NCBI RefSeq assembly: GCF_000717745.1
Contig: NZ_JOBH01000029.1
Coordinates: forward strand, 1 to 39,302
Reading direction: 5' to 3'
Length of the DNA: 39,302 nt
DNA from: Streptomyces violens
GTDB taxonomy: Bacteria > Actinomycetota > Actinomycetes > Streptomycetales > Streptomycetaceae
A program made the translations under genes and the position numbers. The notes beneath the pieces are model-generated. The model was not told where the DNA came from. It saw only the letters and a program-made list of their open reading frames with translations, and did no database searches. This document shows, one piece after another, positions 31,969-39,040 of this stretch; position 1 is the first letter of the stretch; every line of letters starts with the position of its first letter.

Positions 31969-33224
31969 CGGCGCGACGGGCAACCTCGGTGGGATCGACG
32001 CAGGAGGCCAGCCACAGCGAAATCCCGGCGTGCCGGAGCGAGTACGGCATCTCCGCGAGCGGCGTTTTGACCTGTTCCGTCGAGAGCGCCGCTTTGCGGG
32101 CTCCCTTCCAGACCTCCGCGTACTCCTTGGTGAGCAGCATGCCACCGCATGCCGCTCGAAACAGTCGTCCGTCCGGGCCGGTGCCGTAGCCCGCCAGGTG
32201 ATCATGCAGGAGGGCGACCAGTGGCGGAGGGATGGGTATGCCCCGCGTCGCCGAGCGAGCCCGCCGCTTCAAGCCGCGCTCCTCGTAGGACTTCCCGTCG
32301 TCCGTCCACGAAGATCCTGCCCGGGGCGAGCTGCCGGCGAGCAGCAGAGTGCCCAGCCGCTCGTGGGCAGCGTGCAGTCGGCCTGCCTCAGGTTCATGGC
32401 TTCCGCGGGCCGGGTGGCCGCGTAGTAACCGCACCCGAAGAAGGCCTGCAGATGCTCGCCGCGCGGGCCCAGTTTGGCCGCTGCCGCATGAGGGCCCGGG
32501 CCTGTGTTGGGTTGGGGACGTACCGCCAGTCGATCTCATCGTCGGTGTCCGGGGGAGCCCAGTCCACGAATAGCAGGGGATTGTCGGGGAGCAGCTTGCG
32601 CTCGACCGCGTAGCGCAGAGCATTGTTGAAGACCATCCGCTTGCGCCTGATGGTGTTGGTCGCGGCAGGCGTGCCATCGAGCTTCAGGCTCAGCGCCTCC
32701 AGCGCAAGCCGGACGGTGTCGGAGTCCTCCAGCCGGGGCACGGGGAGAGACTTCCTGGCGATCCATTCCAGGGCCGAGGCGAGGGGCGTCGGGGGCTCTG
32801 TCCGCTGGTCGGAGAGGTTGAAGGCCCAGCAGGACAATGCCCGGCGGAGGACGGCGGGCTCCGGTGCCCCCTTGACGTCCACCACCAGGGCAGAGGTGAC
32901 AGTGGCGAGCGCGTCGGCGCGCGTGGCGCGGCTCTTCGCGGAGGAGCGCTTCCACTTCATTCTGGCGTAATCCCTGGCGTGCTCGACCCAAGTCGCTCGT
33001 GGCTGTAGGGCGCGAAGTTCAGGTTGCGGCAGCCCGGACTCGACGTTGGACATCTCGCCCCGGTGAGCTGCGGCCATCAGCTGTGCACGCCTGCCGTCGG
33101 CGAGCGCCTTGGTCTGGAAGCTCTTGTGGTGCGGGCGCGGACCAACCTTCCACCGCAGCTGAAACGGCTTGCGGAGGCCCGGCCTCTCACGGATTGAGTA
33201 GATGGTGAACTCGAAGGTCAGCAC
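31969..33224 (-). pseudogene. Tyrosine recombinase/integrase, frameshifted and 3'-truncated
   Basis: Start GTG 33224 after CAGGAG. The N-terminal part (AP2-like arm, FQLRWKVGPRPHHKSFQT; core-binding ERKLLPDNPLLFVDW, NPTQARALM) is in one frame to about 32470. Then LGPRGEHLQAFFGCGYYAAT and RPAEAMNLRQADC (Box I Arg) follow in a second frame. From about 32350 a third frame has GLKRRARSATRGIPIPPPL, LLTKEYAEVW and MPYSLRHAGISLWLA (Box II R-H), ending DPTEVARRAGH. The gene stops at the junction near 31968, before the catalytic Tyr. With two frameshifts and no nucleophile it cannot recombine. It is the remains of an integrative element of the actinobacterial AICE/phage type. Confidence 0.8.
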
Positions 33225-33510
33225 CGAGGGGCTCCTGGGGAAAGGGCCAGGCTGCCTAGTCCTGCGCCGGCCAGCGACGAGTCCTGGCTCCATCTCCGAG
33301 CGTCAATCCGCGGCGCGACCCTCGGCAACCAGTGGCCAAAGCCTGTGGGACCAGCGGTCGGTGTGGGGTAGTTCGGACTCGCGGGTGATCTGGTGTCGGC
33401 GTACGCGTGAACGTTCTTGGCTACATACGGAGGAAAGCGTGTCTTCTGCCGATTCGGTGCGTCCAACGACACCCATCGTGGGCTGCCCAGGCGAGATCTG
33501 GCGGTCTGGC
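33225..33510. other. Short intergenic segment
   Basis: Upstream region of the decayed integrase; no gene with convincing composition on either strand. Confidence 0.35.
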
Positions 33511-34001
33511 TCAAGTCCGGCGGGTGGCGTCGGTCTGCTCACGCAGGATGTCACTGTGGCCGGCGTGGCGGGCGAATTCCTGGATCATGAGCAGGTAGAT
33601 CCATCGCAGGCTGACGGTGCCGAAGGCAGGGCGCTGTCGGGTGGCGTCGAGGTCGATGTCCGCGGCGATCGCTCGTGCGCGGTTGCTGGCGCGCTCGAAT
33701 TCGACGATCACGTCGGCGACCGTTTCGTTGTCACTGACCACGAAACTGGCTTCACCCACCATCGCACCGTCGCATTCGGATTCCGGCAAACCTCCCAAGA
33801 TGTGCTGGAACCACATCCTTTCTGCGAACGCAGCGTGCTTGACCAGCCCGATCGACGTCGTCATGGACGGGACGAGACGCGTCGGGCCTCTGTTTCAGAC
33901 AGGCCGCGCACCGTGTCGATCAGTTCGGCCCGAGCATGGTCGAGCATGTATTCGAGAATCTGGCGTTCGGGGCCGCTGGTGATACGAGTCGGGTTGTTCA
34001 T
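33511..34001 (-). pseudogene. DinB-family (DUF664) protein, one frameshift
   Basis: From ATG 34001 (ribosome-binding site AAAGGGA): NNPTRITSGPERQILEYMLD, ELIDTVRGLSETEARR, then a one-base shift near 33866 and continuation LVPSMTTSIGLVKHAAFAER, WFQHILGG, and TVSLRWIYLLMIQEFARHAGHSDILREQTD. The pattern is the four-helix DinB/DUF664 metal-binding fold: His of VKHAAFAE and the HAGHSDILRE pair are the usual metal ligands. Such proteins are often thiol-dependent enzymes (mycothiol or bacillithiol transferases). The 117-aa 3' ORF from 33864 alone lacks the first helix. Probably a pseudogene. Confidence 0.75.
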
Positions 34002-34890
34002 GGCGTGTGTGTCCCTTTCGTAGACAGCGTGGGAGTTCACGGTTCCGGTCGATTGGGCTGTCGGCGTTTCCGGCCGAACGGCCGCATCGAGGCGATGTGG
34101 CACGGCTTCGGTGTGGCGGGCGATGACGTCGGAGCCAGCGAGCCGACCAGTAGGCCGCGATGATTTCGCTTGCTTGCGGGCAAGTGGGCCGAGTCGATCG
34201 GTTCGGTGTCGAACACGAATCGGATGCCGACCGGGGTTCCTGATCGAGAGGGGTGTCGTCAACGACAAGCATCTGGGCTACCGAGACGACGAGGCCAGCA
34301 TCTCCTCGGACTTTGCGTCCGGGTTGCCGCAGAGGTCCCGCGGGACTCAACTCCACCTCGCCAAAGGACGCGAGACCATCCCGGTAGCCCGACCCCCACC
34401 CACCATCAACGGCCCCAGCTACCGCCTGAACAACCGTCTTCAGGCTAGCGAGAGCGAAACCGAAGTGGCCTAACAGCTGAGGATGTTCGAGTGTACGCAA
34501 CTGGGGAGTGAAGTCCGTACGCCGACATCTGGGAAATGAGCCGCGCAAGTTTCCGGACCGGGGTCTCGGGCGCGGGTCTCGAAGCTCGCCGTCCCGACGA
34601 TGTCCTCATCGGGGAGGCGAACAACGCCTGCCTTCTTCGGAGGCATTTCTCTCTGCACCTGGCTGCTTGCGACCCATCTGGCCCCTCCCTCCAGACGCGA
34701 GCGCAGCGTGCAGCGGCCACTAGATGGGTGGCACCCTCTCGTGGCGCTCTGCGACGCCGGTGCCCTCGCAGTTGACATCGGCAACCGCGCCCAGGTGCTT
34801 CGCGTGGTGACCGCCGACTGATCCACACGGACTCTCGTTCGCTCTCCCTATTCGGGGAGAACGACCAGATCAGAAGGCGTGGGGGTGCCG
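34002..34890. other. Gene-poor region with weak coding remnants
   Basis: No intact gene. A plus frame ending at 34473 (INGPSYRLNNRLQ and SESETEVA) resembles the C-terminal end of IstB-like or other transposon ATP-binding proteins, but the preceding sequence is not convincing. A minus frame about 34030-34190 reads HRGLLVGSLAPTSSPATPKP. I regard both as decayed mobile-element debris. The segment 34510-34850 shows nothing clear. Confidence 0.3.
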
Positions 34891-34893
34891 CGT

Positions 34894-35030
34894 AGCGACT
34901 CAAGCGACTGGACTGCCCAATTGCGTCAAGCCGTGTCGTGTGTCATCGATGGCGAACCTCAGTCGCTTGAGACGCTGTCTGCCGAGACAGAACCGTGAGT
35001 TGCGCTTTTGCCCAGCGACTGAAGCGACTC
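34894..35030. repeat. Three copies of a 17-bp iteron-like repeat
   Basis: AGCGACTCAAGCGACTG at 34894-34910; its inverse complement with one mismatch at 34960-34976; and AGCGACTGAAGCGACTC (two mismatches) at 35014-35030. Each copy itself contains two AGCGACT half-units. Between copies two and three is a small hairpin (CTGTCT-GCCG-AGACAG, 34975-34990). No gene covers this region, so the repeats are not coding artefacts; they could bind a protein or be remnants of an origin or transposon end. Confidence 0.6.
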
Positions 35031-35056
35031 AACTTCTGAACTGTTGCGCTCACGGG

Positions 35057-35205
35057 CTAAAGCGCGTTGCAGAACGGCAATCGCGCTCAGATCCAGCCAC
35101 CTGCAGCAAAGTCCACTGCCCGACTGTGCCCCCGTTTCCACCAGCCTGGGAGTCGCTGCGAAACGGTCGCGGAAGATGGTTTGCCAGTTCTGCAACGCGC
35201 TTTAG
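35057..35205. repeat. 149-bp element bounded by a 19-bp perfect inverted repeat
   Basis: CTAAAGCGCGTTGCAGAAC at 35057-35075 and its exact complement at 35187-35205. Pairing continues inward for GGCAA (35076-35080) against TTGCC (35181-35185) with a single-base bulge. The 100-bp interior has no ORF. The size and structure are those of a miniature inverted-repeat element or a structured RNA. Confidence 0.65.
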
Positions 35206-35257
35206 GGCCCGCTTGCATGCCTGTAGTTCGTTCCTTTCCCACAGCGGCGACGAGGAG

Positions 35258-36064
35258 CTAGGCGGAGACCGGCGAGGACGCTCGGGAGACGGTCACCACG
35301 GCAGGAGAGGAGTGGCCTGTTGCCCGCAAAGCATCGCCGGTTGCTTCGGTCAGCCACGCTGACACTTCCGGTGACCACTCACGAGCGCGGACCACAAACT
35401 GCGCCGTCGGCCGTGTCCCCTGCAGCAGCTCGCGGCTCGTCCCGCGGCGTACGAGATGCGCAGCGTCAATCCTCGAAGGCATACGTGCCTCGGCCGCCAT
35501 GCCAAGGCGCTCCTGCACAGCGGTGAGCACACGCGCAGGCTCCTCCGGGGTGTCCCATGCCGCGTTAGGGGCTGCGGAGACCGTGACATGGACATCGACG
35601 GGCGCGGACGGGGAGGCCAGCGAGAACCACTCCCGCATGTCGTCCAAGTCGCTGGACGCGTCCCCGGCGGTGATCTGGAGCGGAAGGTAGGTGCACAGCG
35701 CGGTGAAAGCGACTTCCCCCACCCGCTCGAGGGCGTCGAACAGCATCCGGGTCATCGGCAGCACCGGCAGACGCGAGTGGCGGACGTCCTCGGGAATGTC
35801 GGCTCGCATCCAGGCGAGTTCGCGGACCTCATCACCACCGGCCCAGTCACCGCCCTTGTCGCACTCCAGCCAGCGCTGCGGGTCGGGGAAGAGCTTCTTC
35901 CCCTGCGGCGTGCGCCAGCCGTAGGGCGCGTGCCAGTCATAGGCCTCCGCACGCACCAGGGCAAGATCCATCACCGTCTCGCGGAACTCCTCCGCGTCAC
36001 CGTTCTCGAGCCAGGGATGCCGGTTGAGGATCCCGTGCGCTCCCACAGTCATTCCACAGTGCAT
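35258..36064 (-). CDS. Hypothetical protein, acidic soluble
   Basis: 268 aa, coding throughout and intact, no family recognised. Segments: MTVGAHGILNRHPWLENGDA, WHAPYGWRTPQGKKLFPDPQ, MRADIPEDVRHSRLPVLPM, EVAFTALCTYLPLQITAGD, and a C-terminal ATGDALRATGHSSPAVVTV. No transmembrane helix or signal peptide. Acidic overall. ATG 36064 follows GGGGGACTGTC, a good ribosome-binding site; an alternative ATG four codons later is possible. Single gene flanked by repeats downstream and a decayed gene upstream. Confidence 0.6.
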   Translation of the reverse strand: MHCGMTVGAHGILNRHPWLENGDAEEFRETVMDLALVRAEAYDWHAPYGWRTPQGKKLFPDPQRWLECDKGGDWAGGDEVRELAWMRADIPEDVRHSRLPVLPMTRMLFDALERVGEVAFTALCTYLPLQITAGDASSDLDDMREWFSLASPSAPVDVHVTVSAAPNAAWDTPEEPARVLTAVQERLGMAAEARMPSRIDAAHLVRRGTSRELLQGTRPTAQFVVRAREWSPEVSAWLTEATGDALRATGHSSPAVVTVSRASSPVSA

Positions 36065-36129
36065 GACAGTCCCCCAACCGGCTTCCCAGTGCTCACATCA
36101 CACGCCGCAACGCAGCTTCACGGTCTTGG

Positions 36130-36634
36130 TGTACGCCTTCTCCGGCGAGTCGTTGACACCGATGATGTCGACATCGATCAAGCTACGCCATTACCTCATC
36201 CGCGCCTCTTTGGACCCCGCCTCTCGCAGGCCCGGTCCCCGGATGGACTCGCCGGCCTGCCGCGTCGTCATGAAGGCCACACGAACGGATCTGGACGCGG
36301 GCGGCCTCGATCACGTGAACATGCTTGCGGGCGGCGCGGCTGTCGCGGCAACCGGCCTCACCGTCTTCCTGGCGGGCCACAAGGGCATAGCCCCGAGGCC
36401 CTGCTCGACGACATCGAACGGGCCCAGCAGCAATCGGGAGAGCAGCCCGGGGTGACGCCGCTGATGCGCACCCTGCTGGTCAACGACAACATGTAGGGTG
36501 CCGCCCACTGCGACACCGACCCCGACCGCTGGGCCGCCCTCCTCACCGCCCTCGACGTCAGCCACAGCGACGGCGGGGAAATCACCTTCAGGCAGTTCTT
36601 GGACCGCCTGGCACCCATCCGCACGACGCCCTGA
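36130..36634 (+). pseudogene. EF-hand-like calcium-binding protein, decayed
   Basis: Pieces in different frames suggest one former gene: VDTDDVDIDQ (about 36155-36180), TDLDAGGLDHVNML and AATGLTVFLAGHKGI (about 36285-36390), then EALLDDIERAQQQSGEQPGV to a TAG at 36494-36496. In the same frame it continues after that stop: DPDRWAALLTALDVSHSDGG, EITFRQFLDRLAP, ending TGA at 36632-36634. D-x-D-x-D clusters and SDGGEITFRQF fit degenerate EF-hand loops of the Streptomyces calerythrin-like type. One nonsense mutation and at least one frameshift. Family call is tentative. Confidence 0.4.
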
Positions 36635-36668
36635 AGAGAGGCCGGGGAGCTGTAGCCCGTCCGACGCC

Positions 36669-36694
36669 GGCCCCGGTCTGTACGGACCGGGGCC
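36669..36694. terminator. Bidirectional hairpin terminator
   Basis: GGCCCCGGTC (36669-36678) pairs perfectly with GACCGGGGCC (36685-36694) around TGTACG. It lies between the converging EF-hand remnant and the MerR-type gene. Confidence 0.7.
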
Positions 36695-36754
36695 ACCTGG
36701 AGCGCTTTGGGTCCTGGGCAGTATGCGGGGGGAGTTGCAGGTCTTAAAGCCGTC

Positions 36755-37093
36755 TCAGCCCGCGGCCGTGGGGTTCGCTGATTCGGCGGCGCGGCGGTAT
36801 TCGGCGTTGATGCGCTGGGCCTCTTCGAGCTGGTCTTCGAGGATGATGATGCGGCAGGCGGCCTCGATGGGGGTGCCCTGGTCGACGAGCTCCCGGGCGC
36901 GGGCGGCGACCTTCAGCTGGTAGCGGGAGTAGCGGCGGTGGCCGCCCTCGGACCGCAGCGGGGTGATCAGGCGGGCTTCTCCGATGGCGCGGAGGAATCC
37001 GGGGGTGGTGCCGAGCATTTCGGCGGCCCGGCCCATCGTGTAGGCGGGGTAGTCCTCGTCATCAAGACGACCGTAGGAGTCATCTGCTGTCAT
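36755..37093 (-). CDS. MerR-family transcriptional regulator
   Basis: 112 aa from ATG 37093 (ribosome-binding site GAGAGG, 6 bp ahead; a GTG two codons earlier is less likely). YTMGRAAEMLGTTPGFLRAI is the HTH, RLITPLRSEGGHRRYSRYQL the MerR wing with the characteristic GGHRRY, and VDQGTPIEAACRIIILEDQL a short dimerisation helix. No ligand-binding domain, so it is a minimal MerR-type switch. A near-identical layout is widespread in Streptomyces; regulon unknown. A perfect 32-bp palindrome lies 27 bp upstream and may be its operator. Confidence 0.85.
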   Translation of the reverse strand: MTADDSYGRLDDEDYPAYTMGRAAEMLGTTPGFLRAIGEARLITPLRSEGGHRRYSRYQLKVAARARELVDQGTPIEAACRIIILEDQLEEAQRINAEYRRAAESANPTAAG

Positions 37094-37119
37094 TTGCACC
37101 TCTCTGTGGAACGCGTTGA

Positions 37120-37151
37120 GGGGCCCTGGTGCCGTACGGCACCAGGGCCCC
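37120..37151. promoter_or_regulatory. Perfect 32-bp palindrome upstream of MerR-type gene
   Basis: Two 16-bp halves, GGGGCCCTGGTGCCGT and its exact complement, meet without a spacer at 37135/37136. As RNA it would form a strong hairpin, so it may be a terminator (similar hairpins follow cold-shock genes in Streptomyces, but no such gene is present). As DNA it could be an operator, or an exchange point for rearrangement. Confidence 0.6.
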
Positions 37152-37643
37152 GAAGGAACTGCTACACCATCTGCCGGCCTTGGTGCTGCGCCGGCCTTCT
37201 GTGTCCGCAGACCGACCTACATGCTGTCGGGGTGCGGGGATCGCGGTTGCTTGACCGGAGACCACCTCACGATCGATGTCCTGCGGTACCCGGGCCCAAG
37301 ACTTCCGCCCGGGCGATCCTGATGGCGATCGGCTCCTCCGTTCTTCCCTCGGTGATCAACTGCTTACCAAGCGGTACCGCGTACTACTGGTACTGCGAAC
37401 TGCACTTGCGGGTACCGCTACTGCGTTAACCGCGGTCCCGCTAACGGCGGCCCCTGATCACTGCGGGCCACCCGGTCCGGCCGTCAGTCCCGTCACCAAC
37501 CTGCAACCGCTCTGGCTTCGGAACTCCACCGCCGCACCGTCCTGCGAACTGCACTTGCGTGTACTACTGCCCGGCAGTTCGTCTCTGCCGGGCCCTGCTG
37601 TCTCTCTGCGTTACGAGAGAAACCATACCCATGCCACCGCACG
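37152..37643. other. Repeat-rich non-coding region upstream of small mobile-element genes
   Basis: No gene supported. CTGCGAACTGCACTTGCG occurs twice as an exact direct repeat at 37393-37410 and 37542-37559, each followed by a GTAC- and CTACTGC/TACTGC-containing tail. GGTAC is found at 37285, 37373, 37389 and 37411. Such sequence resembles the regulatory regions in front of small genes in integrative elements (AICEs) of Streptomyces. CGTTACGAGAGAAACC at about 37609-37624 ends the region. Confidence 0.45.
37393..37559 (+). repeat. Pair of exact 18-bp direct repeats
   Basis: CTGCGAACTGCACTTGCG at 37393-37410 and again at 37542-37559, 149 bp apart, in a non-coding region; possible repressor sites or a duplicated promoter segment. 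Confidence 0.6.
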
Positions 37644-37781
37644 ATGTCTACTCCGGCCGATATAGATTTCCGGGTGTTCGACGGCGAGGTAATCGCTCTC
37701 GAACAGCGACGGGTCGGAACAAGGACTGCCACCGCCGGGGCAACGGGCCGCAGGCCGGACGCAAGCGCCGGGCAGGGGTAG
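37644..37781 (+). CDS. Truncated small mobile-element protein
   Basis: 45 codons from ATG 37644. The first 20 residues (STPADIDFRVFDGEVIALEQ) match the opening of a small conserved protein I associate with Streptomyces integrative elements (DIDFR.FDGEV.ALFP). After that the reading is low-complexity, so the gene appears cut near 37700 and joined to other sequence. Function unknown in any case. Confidence 0.4.
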   Translation: MSTPADIDFRVFDGEVIALEQRRVGTRTATAGATGRRPDASAGQG

Positions 37782-37909
37782 GGCCCATCCAGCACGGTTA
37801 CCAGCCCGGCCCGACCGAGCCGGAGGCCGATGGCAAGGCCAGCGACGGCGCCGCCAACGGCGGCGCCGGAGGTGACGAGCTGACGAGGATTGGGGGACGG
37901 ATCGGCCAT
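37775..37909 (-). CDS. Small membrane protein, probably truncated
   Basis: From ATG 37909: ADPSPNPRQLVTSGAAVGGA, VAGLAIGLRLGRAGLVTVLD, i.e. a short polar start and one transmembrane helix (~11-30). The open frame continues to 37493 but beyond residue ~45 it is antisense to the neighbouring fragment and unconvincing. Probably another small AICE-type gene broken at the same junction. Confidence 0.4.
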
Positions 37910-37930
37910 GACGTAGGGTGAAGGCACCGA

Positions 37931-38004
37931 CGCGGGGTGGAGCAGCTCGGTAGCTCGCTGGGCTCATAACCCAGAGGTCGCAGGTTCAAATCCTGTCCCC
38001 GCTA
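37931..38004 (+). tRNA. Initiator tRNA-Met (CAT)
   Basis: 74 nt without encoded CCA. The cloverleaf folds: acceptor GCGGGG/CCCCGC with an unpaired first base (C1 opposite T72), D-arm AGCAGCTCGGTAGCTC, anticodon arm CTGGG-CTCATAA-CCCAG, T-arm GGTTCAAATCC. The mismatch at position 1-72 and the three G:C pairs GGG/CCC flanking the anticodon loop are the defining marks of an initiator tRNA. No duplicate of its 3' end (possible attachment site) is visible elsewhere in the window. Confidence 0.95.
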
Positions 38005-38008
38005 CTCA

Positions 38009-38044
38009 TTTCCGGCCCCTCGATACTCGTCGAGGGGCCGGAAA
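38009..38044 (+). terminator. Strong terminator of the initiator tRNA
   Basis: A perfect 15-bp stem: TTTCCGGCCCCTCGA (38009-38023) pairs with its complement at 38030-38044 around a 6-nt loop, five bases after the tRNA's last base. Confidence 0.85.
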
Positions 38045-38381
38045 CGTCAGGCGAGGAATCCCCCAACGGTCCGGATGAGCCGTCCCGCACGCCGTCAGAC
38101 CGCGTCGCCGGTAGCGGCCGTCCGGCGGAGAAGGCGTCGGCACGCTGAGTCACGCGTCCGACCTGGAGCTGACCCTCACCTTCCGCCACGCAGTCCTCGA
38201 GGACGCGGAACAGGTGGCCGCCGCGATCAGCCGACTGGGCGGCGGTCGCTGCGGGTGTCAAGTTTGCCTGACCTGTTGTTCGCTGAGTTCCTCCGGGACC
38301 CAGCGCTCTCTCGCCGTCCGACCCCGCGGGCCATGCCGCGCGCGGCACACTGGCAGTGCTGTGAGACGGGTGGGGCGGTGA
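38045..38381 (+). other. Gap with short coding remnant
   Basis: No gene. A start-less plus frame at about 38142-38240 reads ASDLELTLTFRHAVLEDAEQ and VAAAISRLGGG, which looks like a real protein fragment of unknown family; downstream it breaks off. Nothing else supported. Confidence 0.3.
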
Positions 38382-38864
38382 GTGGGAGGCAGCGCGCCCA
38401 AGGACCAGAGGTTGGTGCAAACAGCGGTGCTCGGCAGCGCGGAGTCCGAGACACCGATCATGCTGCCGATGCACGCCATCGACCTCAGCCGGTTCCGCGC
38501 CGACCACGCCGATGACACCTTTTGGTGCGGTCGATGGCTCGGCGGATGCGGCGGACAACTCATCACCAAACGGTATGAGACCAGAGCCTGCCACTTTTCA
38601 CACCTCCTTGGCGCCGACCGCAGGCCCTGCCACCGGGCCGCCGTGGGCATCACCAGCGCCGACCACCTCTACATCCAGCAGCAGATCCTTGCCTGGCTCA
38701 CCGCGCAAGGCATCGACGCCCGCGCCCGCATACCCGACGGCGACGGACAGCCGCTGGGCGGTGAGGTGCTGTTCGACTACGCCCGAGCCAAAGCCTGGAT
38801 CTGGGCCGCCCCGCGCCCCCAGGACGGATCCCACCGAACTGTCGGCCCAGTGTGGCGCTGGTGA
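38382..38864 (+). CDS. CoiA-like competence/nuclease-family protein, truncated
   Basis: 160 aa. VQTAVLGSAESETPIMLPM, then FWCGRWLGGCGGQLITKRYE (Cys pair of the CoiA zinc site), ACHFSHL (second zinc ligands C-H-F-x-H) and ITSADHLYIQQQILAWLTAQ, as in the CoiA-like family (competence CoiA and nuclease-domain relatives). The middle Asp/Glu nuclease core begins with GEVLFDYA, where the family has D-V-x-L, but the protein soon ends instead of continuing 100 or more residues. Start is uncertain (GTG 38382 or a later codon). Likely a 3'-truncated copy. Family call from memory. Confidence 0.5.
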   Translation: MGGSAPKDQRLVQTAVLGSAESETPIMLPMHAIDLSRFRADHADDTFWCGRWLGGCGGQLITKRYETRACHFSHLLGADRRPCHRAAVGITSADHLYIQQQILAWLTAQGIDARARIPDGDGQPLGGEVLFDYARAKAWIWAAPRPQDGSHRTVGPVWRW

Positions 38865-38889
38865 TCGCGTGCCGAAGGGGCCGTCGTCC

Positions 38890-38929
38890 GATCCGACGCG
38901 ATCCGGTGTGATCCGCCACGATCCGCCGT
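38890..38929. repeat. Four tandem 10-bp repeats GATCCGNNNN
   Basis: GATCCG starts at 38890, 38900, 38910 and 38920, each followed by four variable bases. One helical turn per unit puts all copies on one face of the DNA. Located about 110 bp upstream of the AfsR-type ATPase gene, in non-coding DNA, so a multi-subunit binding site is plausible. Confidence 0.6.
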
Positions 38930-39040
38930 GCGGCGCATGCGGGCAGTTGACGTCAACGGTCACGCGGCGTGGCGTTCTGGTGCAGGCTGCCGTCCTCGGT
39001 ACACGCAGCGGGGCGTACGGCCGGGCCGGGGAGGGCAATC

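Noticed and set aside
37120..37151. Assignment as a cold-shock gene terminator
   Set aside because: No cold-shock gene or remnant of one is found on either side, so the hairpin is left as of unknown role.
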